Shown here in pieces: positions 51,655 through 60,616 of a stretch of DNA of 64,000 nucleotides. A model generated the notes under the pieces. The model was given only the letters and a program-made list of their open reading frames with translations. It made no database searches and was not told where the DNA came from. A program made the position numbers and the translations under genes. Source of the stretch: Acetobacter sp. UBA5411 (GTDB lineage Bacteria; Pseudomonadota; Alphaproteobacteria; Acetobacterales; Acetobacteraceae); NCBI RefSeq assembly GCF_002409645.1, contig NZ_DHNR01000001.1:1-64000 (forward strand), written 5' to 3'. The stretch's first letter is position 1; each line of letters opens with the position of its first letter.

Positions 51655-52392
51655 ATGACTTATGATACTGTACGCATCATGCTGGATGAAGTTCGTTCTG
51701 CTGACGTATTCTATGACACATCGGCGGGTGCCGGAGTGGTGCGTCTTCTTGCCCGCCGTCTGACAGCCTGCTGGCCTGATCTTCGGGGACTTAACCTCCT
51801 CGGGTTGGGCTACACAGCGCCTTTTCTGTCGGAATGGCGCGATCAGTCGGCGTTCACGGTGGCCGCTCATGTCGGAACGATTCCCGACACGATGCTGCAC
51901 CGTCATGAGGCTGATTGCGTTGTCAGTTGCAGCCATTTGCCTTTTCCCGATCTGTCGTTTGACCGGATCCTGATGGTGCATGCGCTGGAAACCGCGCCAT
52001 CAGGTCGCGAGCTTCTGCGCTCAGTGTGGAAAGTTCTGCGCGACAACGGAAAACTGATTCTCATAGTCCCCAACCGGCGCGGTCTTTGGGCGCTGAGCGA
52101 TACGACGCCGTATGGGCAGGGAACGCCTTACTCCCAACGTCAGGTGCGTCGTCTGCTGCAGGAAGGCATGTTCCACGTCGAGACATGTGAAACGGCCCTT
52201 TACCCGCCACTGTTTCCCCTTCTGCGCAGTCCGCGTCTCAGCACGGCCATTGAGCGGGCCGGAGGAACGGTCTTGCCTGCCTGTGGTGGTGTGGTCATTC
52301 TTGAGGCTGTCAAAAATCTGTGGGGAGGCGTTCCGCTGACTGTAGGAAAACGAACGTTCAGTCTGAGGCGTCGTCTGGTGGAAGCTGAATGA
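51655..52392 (+). CDS. Class I SAM-dependent methyltransferase (degenerate motif I)
   Basis: The 245-residue protein has a class I methyltransferase fold: NLLGLGYTAPFL takes the place of motif I, LPFPDLSFDRILMVHALE is the post-I region and VLRDNGKLILIVPNRRGLWA follows. Motif I is weak (GLGYT rather than GxGxG), a known feature of the group found next to glyoxalase II in alphaproteobacteria. The start at 51655 is uncertain; ATG 51679 (LDEVRSADVFYD) is an alternative. The stop overlaps the next gene start by 4 bases. Confidence 0.75.
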   Translation: MTYDTVRIMLDEVRSADVFYDTSAGAGVVRLLARRLTACWPDLRGLNLLGLGYTAPFLSEWRDQSAFTVAAHVGTIPDTMLHRHEADCVVSCSHLPFPDLSFDRILMVHALETAPSGRELLRSVWKVLRDNGKLILIVPNRRGLWALSDTTPYGQGTPYSQRQVRRLLQEGMFHVETCETALYPPLFPLLRSPRLSTAIERAGGTVLPACGGVVILEAVKNLWGGVPLTVGKRTFSLRRRLVEAE

Positions 52393-52901
52393 CGGAAACT
52401 GTTCTGGATCGGATCAGCAGGCTTGATACGGCGCTGCTCAAGGCCTCCAGCGCCACGATTGCTCTGGAGACATGGTGTGAAGAAAACGGTCTGGGCGCAC
52501 CGCCTGTCCGGTTAAGGGTGCAGGTGGGGCAACAGGCTGATGCGCCTCTACCGGCCATCGCTGCGGGTATTTTCGAGGCGAACGAACCTCTGCGCTACCG
52601 GCATGTCACCATGTTCTGTGGGGATCTGGCTGTAGCGCATGCGGGAAACTGGTATTCCCCGGAGAGACTGACGCCGGAAATGACCCGGAAACTGGATACG
52701 ACAACAGTGCCATTCGGGCGTGTCGTGGGGCCCTTTTCCATAAGCCGCGAAACACTCGAAAACATTCGCCTGTGGAATGAAAACACCTTGCCGTCGCCAT
52801 CCGCTTCCGTGATCCGCAACACAGCGATTGTAAAACGGGCGGACGGCACACCAGTGAGTGTGGTGGAAGAAACATTCACTGGCGCGCTGCTGAATTTCTG
52901 A
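52389..52901 (+). CDS. Chorismate-lyase-like fold protein
   Basis: The 170-residue protein shows the pattern of the UbiC/chorismate lyase superfamily: RYRHVTMFCGDLAVAHAGN followed by LTPEMTRKLDTTTVPFGRVVG, compare 'RxVxLxCxGxPxVxAxSxxPxxxL...L...PLGxxL'. Overall length also fits. It is coupled to the methyltransferase by an ATGA overlap. Whether it makes 4-hydroxybenzoate for ubiquinone or binds another ligand cannot be decided; a diverged paralogue is possible. Confidence 0.5.
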   Translation: MTETVLDRISRLDTALLKASSATIALETWCEENGLGAPPVRLRVQVGQQADAPLPAIAAGIFEANEPLRYRHVTMFCGDLAVAHAGNWYSPERLTPEMTRKLDTTTVPFGRVVGPFSISRETLENIRLWNENTLPSPSASVIRNTAIVKRADGTPVSVVEETFTGALLNF

Positions 52902-52929
52902 AATCACTGAAGATGGCCCGATGGCCTGC

Positions 52930-53532
52930 TCAGGTCGCGTCTACCGTATGTCGGAACGCCTTCACCGGACCGATGCAGGCCAGCAGGAACTTGCCATACT
53001 CTCGCACCAGCAAATTCCATGTACCACGTGTAAAAGGACGCTTCATGGCAGGGGGCTGCACAGTATAGGGACTGAGACGAACGCCAGGCAGCATGCGTCC
53101 AATTTCCACTTCTGCCCGCCACATATGATAGCCGGCAGTGACAATGATCAGGCTGTGCAGCTTGTTCGCCTTCACCCAGTGCTTTGTTTCCGTGGCGTTG
53201 CCAGCTGTGGATGTGGCTTCCCGTCCAAGAGTGATACGTCCGCTCAGTCCGGCGGGAAGATCGGGTGCCAGTTCCTGCAACGTGACCTTGGGATCGACGC
53301 CTGAGACGAGCAGCAGGTGGCCACGGCCTTGTTCCAGCAGGGAAAGAGATGTTTCCACGCGTCCGTTGCCGCCGGTCAGAGCAACGATTCCATCAGAAAC
53401 AGGTGGGAGGTCAGGAGCACGCAGGGCGCTGCGGAGAAAGAGCCCAAAGCCGATGACAAACAGCGAGATGCAAGCCGTGAAGAACAGGCCCACTGCACGC
53501 CACCAGCCCCATCTGGAACCCTCTTTCTTCAT
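52930..53532 (-). CDS. YdcF/SanA-type DUF218 membrane protein
   Basis: Starting at ATG 53532 (KKEGSRWGWW) the 200-residue protein has an N-terminal membrane helix and a DUF218 domain: DGIVALTGGNGRVETSLSLLEQG, HLLLVSGVD and LIIVTAGYHMWRAEVEIGR. This is the ElyC/SanA/YdcF group, linked to envelope polysaccharide metabolism. Its start overlaps the ftsX stop (ATGA), so ftsE-ftsX-ydcF is one operon. A longer frame adds residues that would overlap ftsX and is not used. Confidence 0.82.
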   Translation of the reverse strand: MKKEGSRWGWWRAVGLFFTACISLFVIGFGLFLRSALRAPDLPPVSDGIVALTGGNGRVETSLSLLEQGRGHLLLVSGVDPKVTLQELAPDLPAGLSGRITLGREATSTAGNATETKHWVKANKLHSLIIVTAGYHMWRAEVEIGRMLPGVRLSPYTVQPPAMKRPFTRGTWNLLVREYGKFLLACIGPVKAFRHTVDAT

Positions 53533-54491
53533 GGAAGCCGCCGCAGCCATACCCGCACGATGACCTGCGCCGTGACCCACCCAATCAGCGTGACGACAAA
53601 AGGAATGCAGCCCAGTCCGATCAGAAGGGACTGTGGCGCGGCTCCATGCCAGAACGCCAGTAGAGAGTCTTTCAGTATGGGAAACCAGTTCTCCCCATTC
53701 TGCGTGGTGCTCGAAACGGCTCCCGAAAAAGGCGCCATGAGGTGGCTCAGGATAGCGATCGGAGGGAGGGAGACCAGCGTTCCGGCCAGACCGCCCAGAA
53801 AAGACAGGACAGCAACGCGGGACGCGAAACGTCGGGCGACATAGCCGTCGGATGCGCCGAGTTCGTGGAGAATGGTTACGCTCTCACGCCGCGAGCCCAG
53901 TCCCAGACGGGTCGCCATCCCAATGACCGCAGCGCCGATCGTGCCGACAAGCGCTATCGCCAGCCCGGCGCAGAACAGCAGGCTGCGGGCAACGGTGTGA
54001 AGTTGGGAGCGCCAGTCATCGTTCTTCTCAATGAGCGTGCCTGGAGCGATGGTGGTGAGGGTCGATACAAGATCGTCTGACAGGACGCCGCCTGCAGTAA
54101 GATCGACCTCAATCACGGCTGGCAGAGGAAGCGCCGCAGTCCCAGTATTGCCAAGCCAGGGTTTCAGAAGAGCGTCGAGTTCCTGCTCATTCAGTCTGTG
54201 CAGTTGCACGATATCTGGCGCTGTTTTCAGTGTACCGAGCACCGCTTCAACCCGAGAACCACCTGTGGTGTGATTGTCTGTCACCGGTGCCTTGTCCGGA
54301 TCAGGCACCTGCACGGTAATCAGATTGGCAGCTCCTCTCGCCCATCGTTCGGACAGGCTCTGGGCACCGACGGCAGCCGTGAAGGTCAGCGCGATGAGCA
54401 GACTCATGGCGGCGACCATGGTAAGCAGGCTGCGGTCGGGAAGCGCCCGGGACAGCGCGAGGCCGTCACGGACCCGTTTGTGCTTATTCAT
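53529..54491 (-). CDS. ftsX: Cell division protein FtsX
   Basis: The 320-residue membrane protein has four helices: one near the N-terminus (LLTMVAAMSLLIALTFTAAVGA), a periplasmic loop of about 130 residues, then three near the C-terminus. A cytoplasmic loop carries the conserved LGASDGYVARRF. FtsX partners the FtsE ATPase in activating cell-wall hydrolases at the septum. It overlaps ftsE by 8 bases. The sequence is more divergent than FtsE, as is usual for the family. Confidence 0.88.
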   Translation of the reverse strand: MNKHKRVRDGLALSRALPDRSLLTMVAAMSLLIALTFTAAVGAQSLSERWARGAANLITVQVPDPDKAPVTDNHTTGGSRVEAVLGTLKTAPDIVQLHRLNEQELDALLKPWLGNTGTAALPLPAVIEVDLTAGGVLSDDLVSTLTTIAPGTLIEKNDDWRSQLHTVARSLLFCAGLAIALVGTIGAAVIGMATRLGLGSRRESVTILHELGASDGYVARRFASRVAVLSFLGGLAGTLVSLPPIAILSHLMAPFSGAVSSTTQNGENWFPILKDSLLAFWHGAAPQSLLIGLGCIPFVVTLIGWVTAQVIVRVWLRRLP

Positions 54492-55158
54492 CGGAGAACA
54501 ACCGTCCCTGCCTGAGTTGCAGCGCAGGTGCGGGAAAGCGCTGGACGAGCGTATCGTTATGCGTTGCGACGATGACAGTGGTTCCCAGATCCGACAGTTC
54601 TCTCAGCATGCCGATAACACGTGCCGCCTGACTGTCTTCCAGAGCATTCGTCGGTTCATCCGCCAGCAGAAGGCTGGGGCGCATGATCACGGCGCGGGCA
54701 ATGGCTGTCCGCTGCTGCTCGCCGCCCGAGAGCTCGACTGGGCGCGCTTTCTTACGTTCAACAAGTCCCAGCCAGTCCAGCAGAGCGTCCACTTCCTGTG
54801 CGATTTCACCTTCCATGCGCTTCTGAAGCCGCAGGGGCAGGGCAATGTTATCGGCGACGGAGAGGGTTGGCATCAGGCGGAAATCCTGATGGATCATTCC
54901 GATTCGCTGTCTCAGGCGGGCGAGAGTGGAACGTTTGCTGCGCGATCCGATTTCGGTGCCAAGAATTTCCATGTCGCCTGAACGGGGTAGTGCCTCCATA
55001 TGCAGAAGACGCAGCAGTGTGGACTTGCCTGCGCCGGAAGGGCCGAGCAGCCAGCGGAAACCGCCCTGCGGAATCGCAAGGCTGATATTTCTGAGTGTGG
55101 CCTGACCTTCATGCGGCAGAGTGCCGTGATGCCAGGAGACGTCACGGAGCCGGATCAT
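54484..55158 (-). CDS. ftsE: Cell division ATP-binding protein FtsE
   Basis: The 224-residue ABC ATPase has Walker A GPSGAGKST, the Q-loop in MIHQDFRLMP, signature LSGGEQQR, Walker B LLLADEPTNAL and the switch His in VATHND. I use ATG 55158 (IRLRDVSW) because GGGAG lies 10 bases upstream; an ATG three codons earlier sits only one base from that site. It drives FtsX. It is divergent from the zinc-ribbon gene. Confidence 0.92.
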   Translation of the reverse strand: MIRLRDVSWHHGTLPHEGQATLRNISLAIPQGGFRWLLGPSGAGKSTLLRLLHMEALPRSGDMEILGTEIGSRSKRSTLARLRQRIGMIHQDFRLMPTLSVADNIALPLRLQKRMEGEIAQEVDALLDWLGLVERKKARPVELSGGEQQRTAIARAVIMRPSLLLADEPTNALEDSQAARVIGMLRELSDLGTTVIVATHNDTLVQRFPAPALQLRQGRLFSDE

Positions 55159-55380
55159 GCAAGGCATACTCCCTGAAGAATGAGATCAGTCATGAGAAAC
55201 ACGCGATAGCATAACGCGTTGCCGGAGAAACTGTCGATTTTCACCTGAGGAGTTTTCTCCCTCTTTCACCGTTGTCGGATCATGTTTAGAAATTGGGAAC
55301 CGATTACAAGGCATACTGTTTAACGAGGATTGTGCGTGTCTGCGGCCAGAGCGATTGCGCAGCACGAGAGAGGAACCCGG

Positions 55381-57243
55381 ATGCTGATTGTCTGCCCGTC
55401 CTGTGGCATTAAATATAATGTACCTGCGTCTTACCTGACGAAGGACAGGACATTGAAGTGTGCAGGATGCGGCGCCAGTTGGCTCGTCAAGGCCGTTCCG
55501 CAGACTGCTGCTGAAACCGCAGATACGCCTCCAGCTACTCCAGTGCAGCCCCCGGTGCAGAAGCCGGTCGTTTCTCAGCCGGACGAACAGGTGGCGACGC
55601 CTGAGGAACCGGCCAAGTCTCCGGCTTCATCTGTGGCCTCGGAACAGCCCAAAGCACCTGAAGAGACAGTTTCCCAGTCGGATCATCAGCCCGTCGCAGC
55701 GGTCTCCGAGATAACTGAAGCTCAGGCAGAAGCACCGGCCACCAGTGTGGCTCCAGAGGCTCACACGGCTCCATCAGTTGCTGAAACACAGTCTCAGAAA
55801 CCGGAAGCACCACTGCCCGACGAACACTCTGCGGTCAGGCAGGTTGAGCCGGTAAACACTCAGAAAGAGCAACCTGCCACGCCACCAGCCACTGCGGCTG
55901 AGACGATGGAAGCTGCGCCGTCGCCTGTTGCCGGGGAAAACTCGACATCGGTTCCTCACGAAGAACCACTTCAATCCGAGCTGCCCGTTCAGAATGAAGA
56001 GCAGGAAATCCGTCAGGAACAGGCTGCGGAGCCAGCAGAGATCCCTGCGCCTGTCGCAGCAGTGCCAGATGTCCCGGCGACCGAAGAAGCAGGCCAGCCT
56101 GATCGGGCGGAAGAGCAGAAGCCAGACAGTGAGCCGCACAGTGAAGCGCCGCCAGCCGAAGTGCAGGAGCCTGTTGCGCCACAGTCCGCTGCCGAGCCAG
56201 TCGAAGAGAAATTTTCCACTCTTTCAGAGCCGCCGGCTACCCAGCATTTCTCTACGCGCATTACGCCCCTTCAGGACAAGGCGCATTCAAATTCCCAAGG
56301 AGCTGAGGCCTCGGATGACGAATACGAAAAGCCTTTCAGTTTTCTCGATCTCCCTATTGAGCCCACCCCGGTAGCACCGCCGGTTGCTGAACAGGCTGCG
56401 CCAGAGAAGAAAGTCGTTTATCGCAGCATCTGGGATGACGAGCCTGAAACCCCAGCCTCGCAGCCGACCGGTTTTGGGACCAAGCCGGAGGAAGATCCGC
56501 ATGAATGGCGGGAGAAGGATCTCGACGAACATTTCAGTGTGGAGAATACTGGTTTCACCGGTGCGGGTTATCAGGATGAAAACCTGGTTGAAAGCTCCGA
56601 CAATCGGGATCACCTGAAAGACACCTCCGGGCAGCCGCCTGCGGAACACGAAGCCGAAGCGTTCCGAAAACATGTGGAAAAGAGTGACGAGCAGTCAGAT
56701 GATGACGCGCCGTCACCAGCTCCGCAGGATAATACGTTCGATGACGTCATCACGCGTCTGCGGGCTGCCAGAAATAATCCTGGCGGGCAGGAAAGCGCCC
56801 AGCATCATTCTTCGGGAGAGGCGGAACAGGCAGAGACTGCTCCTTGGGTGCCGGTTTGGGACCGTGTTTCTGAAGTAGAGGAAGAAGAAGCTCCTGCTTC
56901 TGCCGAGGAACATCATGAGGCAGTCTGGGAACATACCGAAGTACCAGATGAGGTGGTGCCCTCCGAACATGCCGAAACAGTCGAAGAAGCCAAGGCGGAG
57001 GAAGAACCTGCTGTTGCTCCGCGGCATGTCACACCGGCGATTGATATATCCAGTCGTCTGAGGAACGATGTTCTCAAACGTGTCGCACATGCTGACGAGG
57101 GGCGTCGTTCTTTTCTTGAAAGTCCGGCGTTCTGGCGTAAGGCATGGATTGCCAGTGGCGTAGGAGCCGTTGTTGTGTTGGTCGTATGCACGCACTGGTT
57201 CGGTGCATTGCGTCACCTTTGGCCTGCATTGAATCTGCTCTGA
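55381..57243 (+). CDS. MJ0042 zinc-ribbon protein with long disordered middle and C-terminal membrane helix
   Basis: From ATG 55381 the 620-residue protein begins with an MJ0042-type zinc finger (Cys5, Cys8, Cys27, Cys30: CPSCGIKYNVP, LKCAGCGASW). About 500 residues of Glu/Pro/Ala/Gln-rich sequence of low complexity follow, and a single membrane helix lies near the C-terminus (KAWIASGVGAVVVLVVCTHWFG). It is unusually long for this family. It faces the ftsEX operon, the family's usual place in alphaproteobacteria, so a role in envelope or division is possible. Function is unknown. Confidence 0.8.
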   Translation: MLIVCPSCGIKYNVPASYLTKDRTLKCAGCGASWLVKAVPQTAAETADTPPATPVQPPVQKPVVSQPDEQVATPEEPAKSPASSVASEQPKAPEETVSQSDHQPVAAVSEITEAQAEAPATSVAPEAHTAPSVAETQSQKPEAPLPDEHSAVRQVEPVNTQKEQPATPPATAAETMEAAPSPVAGENSTSVPHEEPLQSELPVQNEEQEIRQEQAAEPAEIPAPVAAVPDVPATEEAGQPDRAEEQKPDSEPHSEAPPAEVQEPVAPQSAAEPVEEKFSTLSEPPATQHFSTRITPLQDKAHSNSQGAEASDDEYEKPFSFLDLPIEPTPVAPPVAEQAAPEKKVVYRSIWDDEPETPASQPTGFGTKPEEDPHEWREKDLDEHFSVENTGFTGAGYQDENLVESSDNRDHLKDTSGQPPAEHEAEAFRKHVEKSDEQSDDDAPSPAPQDNTFDDVITRLRAARNNPGGQESAQHHSSGEAEQAETAPWVPVWDRVSEVEEEEAPASAEEHHEAVWEHTEVPDEVVPSEHAETVEEAKAEEEPAVAPRHVTPAIDISSRLRNDVLKRVAHADEGRRSFLESPAFWRKAWIASGVGAVVVLVVCTHWFGALRHLWPALNLL

Positions 57244-57247
57244 GATT

Positions 57248-57288
57248 AACAAGAAAAGGCTCTCCGGTCAGGAGAGCCTTTTCTTGTT
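57248..57288. terminator. Strong bidirectional terminator
   Basis: AACAAGAAAAGGCTCTCC pairs perfectly over 18 bases with GGAGAGCCTTTTCTTGTT around a 5-base loop (GGTCA). A-rich and T-rich outer arms serve both directions. It lies between the convergent zinc-ribbon gene and the small membrane protein gene. Confidence 0.92.
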
Positions 57289-57347
57289 GGTGGACAGGTT
57301 TTGCCCTGTCGTGTTTCTGCCTGTCGGTGAAATGTCAGATAAAGGTT

Positions 57348-57755
57348 TTACATGGAGCGGGCGGCAATGGCGGACAGGGTCGCGCCAAAAGCAGCAACGG
57401 CCATAAGCAGGATGCCGTCAAAGATCAGACCTGAAGGGGTCAGGAGATGTGACCCCATCATGACTTCATGCGGAATAGCCTCTGACACATGAGACATCAC
57501 GTCATGAGCCTGTGCATCGACATGGCTCGCGCTTGAGGACACGGCGTTTACGACGTGCGGCAGAGCGGCCCAGCCGACACCGGCGATCAGGAGCAGGGGA
57601 GCCAGCAGTTCAGCGATTTGCTGCGCCATGTAGAATAGAAAATACAGGACAGACCAGATTCCTAGTCTGAGGATGGACGACAAGCCGTTCGAGCTTCCGT
57701 TCTGACGTCCCGCCGAGGCGCGGGAAGGGGAATAACGGTCGTCACTGAAGCTCAT
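57348..57755 (-). CDS. Small hypothetical membrane protein
   Basis: The 135-residue protein is not recognised. It has a Ser-rich N-terminus, a long hydrophobic region (about residues 33-70: LGIWSVLYFLFYMAQQIAEL and the following PLLLIAGVGW), a His-rich loop (SHVDAQAHDVMSHV) and a C-terminal helix (GILLMAVAAFGATLSAIA). Topology suggests two or three membrane passes. A GAGAGA ribosome site precedes the ATG. Confidence 0.6.
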   Translation of the reverse strand: MSFSDDRYSPSRASAGRQNGSSNGLSSILRLGIWSVLYFLFYMAQQIAELLAPLLLIAGVGWAALPHVVNAVSSSASHVDAQAHDVMSHVSEAIPHEVMMGSHLLTPSGLIFDGILLMAVAAFGATLSAIAARSM

Positions 57756-57911
57756 GCGTTACGGTCTCTCTCTGTTGTCCGGCAGAAGACCGGCAACGAT
57801 CTTCGCGTCTCTATACCAGACCGGCTGCCCGCAGAACATGCTGAGGGATGGTCCTCCGGCGTGGCAAAAAGCCCTCAGGCCATGCCATGCCGGAAGCCCT
57901 TCTGCAATTTA

Positions 57912-58175
57912 TTATTTGAGATAGACCTGCCCATAGGAGGCTGCACCCAGTCCGGGGCAGCTGCACGGTGCGCCGACCGGAGAGGCGAGCGGAAGCTGGC
58001 AGGTATAGAGACCGGCCTTGCATGTGCCGCCCAGCGGCGTGCCGGGCGGATAGGTGCCCGGTGCGATGGGCGTTCCTGCCTGACCTGTGCAGGCGGCCAG
58101 CGCAGCAGCGGCGAGGCCGAGTAACAGAGCCCGTGAACCACGGCGTTTTACAGACTGGAAAACAGACATATCCAT
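57912..58175 (-). CDS. Small Cys-rich lipoprotein
   Basis: From ATG 58175 (GAGGAG upstream) the 87-residue protein has a signal sequence with lipobox LAAC|T (LLLGLAAAALAAC). The mature part is a Gly/Pro-rich peptide with several cysteines (GGTCKAGLYTCQLPL and APCSCPGLG). Likely an outer-membrane lipoprotein; no family assigned. The longer upstream frame is not needed. Confidence 0.7.
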   Translation of the reverse strand: MDMSVFQSVKRRGSRALLLGLAAAALAACTGQAGTPIAPGTYPPGTPLGGTCKAGLYTCQLPLASPVGAPCSCPGLGAASYGQVYLK

Positions 58176-58277
58176 CGGGGATACTCTCCTCAGAGATGAA
58201 ATGGTTAAGGTCAGATTAGCCGTATTTCTCAGGGAAGTCAGTAAAAGCAAAGTGTTGTTCGTGCGGAAGACATAACA

Positions 58278-59474
58278 TCATTCGGACAGAGCGGTTCCTG
58301 CCGCGTGGCCACTCGCCCATGCCCACTGGAAATTATAGCCTCCCAGCCATCCTGTGACGTCCACCGCCTCTCCGACGAAATAAAGTTGCGGCAGGCTGGT
58401 GCTGGCCATGGTTCGGGAGGAAAGCGCCTTGGTATCCACCCCGCCCGTGGTGACTTCGGCCTTGGCATAGCCTTCGGTGCCAGAGGGAGTGAATTGCCAG
58501 TTTTTCAGGGTTTCCGCCGCCGCACGAAGCAGCTTATCCGGCCATTCAGCAGCGGCCTTCTCTCCCAACAAACGCGGGCCAAGCACTTCAGCAAGCCGCC
58601 GCGGCATCTGTTCGGACAGAATGGCCACAGCATGGGCGCGTGATCGTCCCGTGCGGGCAGCTCGCAGGGTTTCAAAGGCATTTTTGTCGGGTAGCAGGTC
58701 AATCCTGATGGACTGACTGGGTTTCCAGAAAGACGAAATCTGGAGAATGGCCGGCCCCGAAAGTCCCTTATGAGTAAACAGCATGGCCTCTTCGAAAGCC
58801 GTCTTGCCGCTCTGTATGCGAACAGGAAGAGACACACCCGAAAGGGCAGGCATCCAGCCCAGATCGTCGATATTGGCTTGCAAGGGCACAAGACCGGGTG
58901 CGGGGGAGACCAGCGGAACATCAAACTGCCGGGCCAGACGATGCGCCAGCCCCGTTGCGCCAAGCTTGGGAATGGAAAGACCGCCGGTTGCCAGCACGAG
59001 CGAGCGGGCTTCTATGGTGAGAGTGTCGGTTTCCACCGTAAAGCGGTCCGAGAACCGCACATCTCTGATCGTTTCACTGAGGCGGATCGTAACGTCGCCT
59101 TTGGCGCATTCATCCAGCAGCATGGCGAGGATCTGTCGGGCGGAGCCATCGCAGAAAAGCTGTCCGAGCGTCTTTTCGTGCCATGCGATGCCATGCTTTT
59201 CGACCAGAGTCAGAAAATCGGCAGGTTTGTAACGCGCCAATGCTGAACGGGCGAAATGACGGTTCTGGGACAGGAAACGGTCCGGCACGGTCTGCAGATT
59301 GGTGAAATTACATCGTCCACCACCGGAGATCAGGATCTTTCGGCCCGGTTCGTCATTGTGGTCCAGAACCAGCACCCGCTTGCCGCGCTGCCCGGCCGTG
59401 AGAGCCGTCATCAGCCCCGCAGCGCCCGCACCGATGACGACCGCGTCGAATGTTTCCTGCCGTTTGCCGCTCAC
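58278..59474 (-). CDS. HI0933-family FAD-dependent oxidoreductase
   Basis: From GTG 59474 (GGAG 8 bases upstream) the 398-residue flavoprotein begins with FDAVVIGAGAAGLMTALTAGQRG (FAD dinucleotide motif). It continues with GRKILISGGGRCNFTNLQ, the family hallmark, and ends with GGYNFQWAWASGHAAG. HI0933-like proteins are also labelled aminoacetone oxidase family or YhiN; the reaction is not settled. A TTG further upstream would overlap the rpsI terminator and is not used. Confidence 0.88.
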   Translation of the reverse strand: MSGKRQETFDAVVIGAGAAGLMTALTAGQRGKRVLVLDHNDEPGRKILISGGGRCNFTNLQTVPDRFLSQNRHFARSALARYKPADFLTLVEKHGIAWHEKTLGQLFCDGSARQILAMLLDECAKGDVTIRLSETIRDVRFSDRFTVETDTLTIEARSLVLATGGLSIPKLGATGLAHRLARQFDVPLVSPAPGLVPLQANIDDLGWMPALSGVSLPVRIQSGKTAFEEAMLFTHKGLSGPAILQISSFWKPSQSIRIDLLPDKNAFETLRAARTGRSRAHAVAILSEQMPRRLAEVLGPRLLGEKAAAEWPDKLLRAAAETLKNWQFTPSGTEGYAKAEVTTGGVDTKALSSRTMASTSLPQLYFVGEAVDVTGWLGGYNFQWAWASGHAAGTALSE

Positions 59475-59494
59475 GCTGTATTCTCCAGACAAAG

Positions 59495-59525
59495 AAAAAG
59501 CCGCCAACCCGAAGGCCAGCGGCTT
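59495..59525 (-). terminator. rplM-rpsI operon terminator
   Basis: On the minus strand AAGCCGCTGGCC-TTCG-GGTTGGCGGCTT forms a 12-pair stem (three G-T pairs) closed by a C(UUCG)G tetraloop and followed by TTTTT. This is a textbook intrinsic terminator, 42 bases after the rpsI stop. Confidence 0.92.
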
Positions 59526-59567
59526 CCCAAAACCCCCTTCCGCACAGGGCGAAAGGCGTGTTCCAGA

Positions 59568-60059
59568 TCAGCGCTTGCTGAACTGGAAGGAACGACGGGC
59601 CTTGGCTTTACCGTATTTCTTACGCTCAACCTGACGGGAGTCACGGGTCAGGAACCCGGCTGCCTTCAGAACGCCGCGCAGTTCCGGCTCATAATGCGTC
59701 AGCGCACGGCTGATACCGTGACGGACAGCGCCAGCCTGACCGGACAGACCACCACCAACGACGGTGCAGACAACGTCGAACTGGTTGTAACGGTCGGTCA
59801 CGAGGAACGGCTGTGTCAGCAGCATGCGCAGGACCGGACGGGCGAAGTAGGTGCCGATCGGGCGACCGTTCACCGTGACATCACCCTTGCCGGGCTTGAT
59901 CCAGACGCGAGCGACGGACTCTTTACGACGGCCTGTGGCGTAGGAACGGCCCTGAGCGTCGCGCTTTACTTCGTAGACAGGAGCTTCGGAAGCCACAACC
60001 TGAGGAGCAACGTCCTTGAGGTCGGCGAGCGTGCCTGTGCGTTCAATCGTTTCAGACAT
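59568..60059 (-). CDS. rpsI: 30S ribosomal protein S9
   Basis: The 163-residue protein has the S9 core: YATGRRKESVARVWIKPG, then GQAGAVRHGISRALTHYEPELR and the C-terminal KYGKAKARRSFQFSKR that reaches the ribosomal P site. An N-terminal extension of about 35 residues is seen, as in other alphaproteobacteria. It follows rplM after 5 bases. Confidence 0.97.
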   Translation of the reverse strand: MSETIERTGTLADLKDVAPQVVASEAPVYEVKRDAQGRSYATGRRKESVARVWIKPGKGDVTVNGRPIGTYFARPVLRMLLTQPFLVTDRYNQFDVVCTVVGGGLSGQAGAVRHGISRALTHYEPELRGVLKAAGFLTRDSRQVERKKYGKAKARRSFQFSKR

Positions 60060-60064
60060 GGCGA

Positions 60065-60544
60065 TCAGACCCCACTCTTCGCAATGGCGGTGTTCTTGCG
60101 GTTCATCGCGGCGACATCCAGCTTCACTGGCTGCTGGCCGTCATGCGGATGCTCGGAGCCGGCATAGACATGCAGGTTGCGCATCTGGGCGCGCTGCAGC
60201 GGGCCACGCGTGATCATACGCTCGACAGCCTTCTCGACGACTTCGCCGGGGTGCTTGCCGTTCAGACGCTGCGTGATCGTGCGCTGCTTGATGCCACCCG
60301 GATAACCGGTGTGGTAATGGAAAAGCTTCTGGTCAACCTTGTTGCCGGTGAGCTTCACCTTCTCGGCGTTGATGATGACGACATGGTCGCCGCAATCAAC
60401 GTGCGGTGTGAACTGCGGCTTGTGCTTGCCGCGCAGACGCGCAGCAACAAGAGTGGCGAGACGACCAAGAACGAGCCCTTCGGCGTCGATCAGGATCCAG
60501 TTCTTCGTCACTTCCGCGGGCTTAAGCGAGCGGGTGGTTTTCAT
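60065..60544 (-). CDS. rplM: 50S ribosomal protein L13
   Basis: The 159-residue protein is a complete L13: WILIDAEGLVLGRLATLVAARLRGKHKP, VVIINAEKVKLTGNK, YHTGYPGGIKQRT and RMITRGPLQRAQMRNLHVYAG. It is an early assembly protein of the 50S subunit and the first gene of the rplM-rpsI operon. Confidence 0.97.
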   Translation of the reverse strand: MKTTRSLKPAEVTKNWILIDAEGLVLGRLATLVAARLRGKHKPQFTPHVDCGDHVVIINAEKVKLTGNKVDQKLFHYHTGYPGGIKQRTITQRLNGKHPGEVVEKAVERMITRGPLQRAQMRNLHVYAGSEHPHDGQQPVKLDVAAMNRKNTAIAKSGV

Positions 60545-60586
60545 TGTTTATATGTCCGTCCAGGAATCTTGAGCGGTTCGGGTGCC

Positions 60587-60616
60587 GCCTTATGCGTAAG
60601 CCGGGGCGGGGCGTCA
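60587..60616 (-). promoter_or_regulatory. Candidate promoter of rplM-rpsI
   Basis: On the minus strand TTGACG is followed after 17 bases by CATAAG, about 45 bases before the rplM start. The -35 is good and the -10 moderate for an alphaproteobacterial sigma-70 promoter. Confidence 0.4.
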
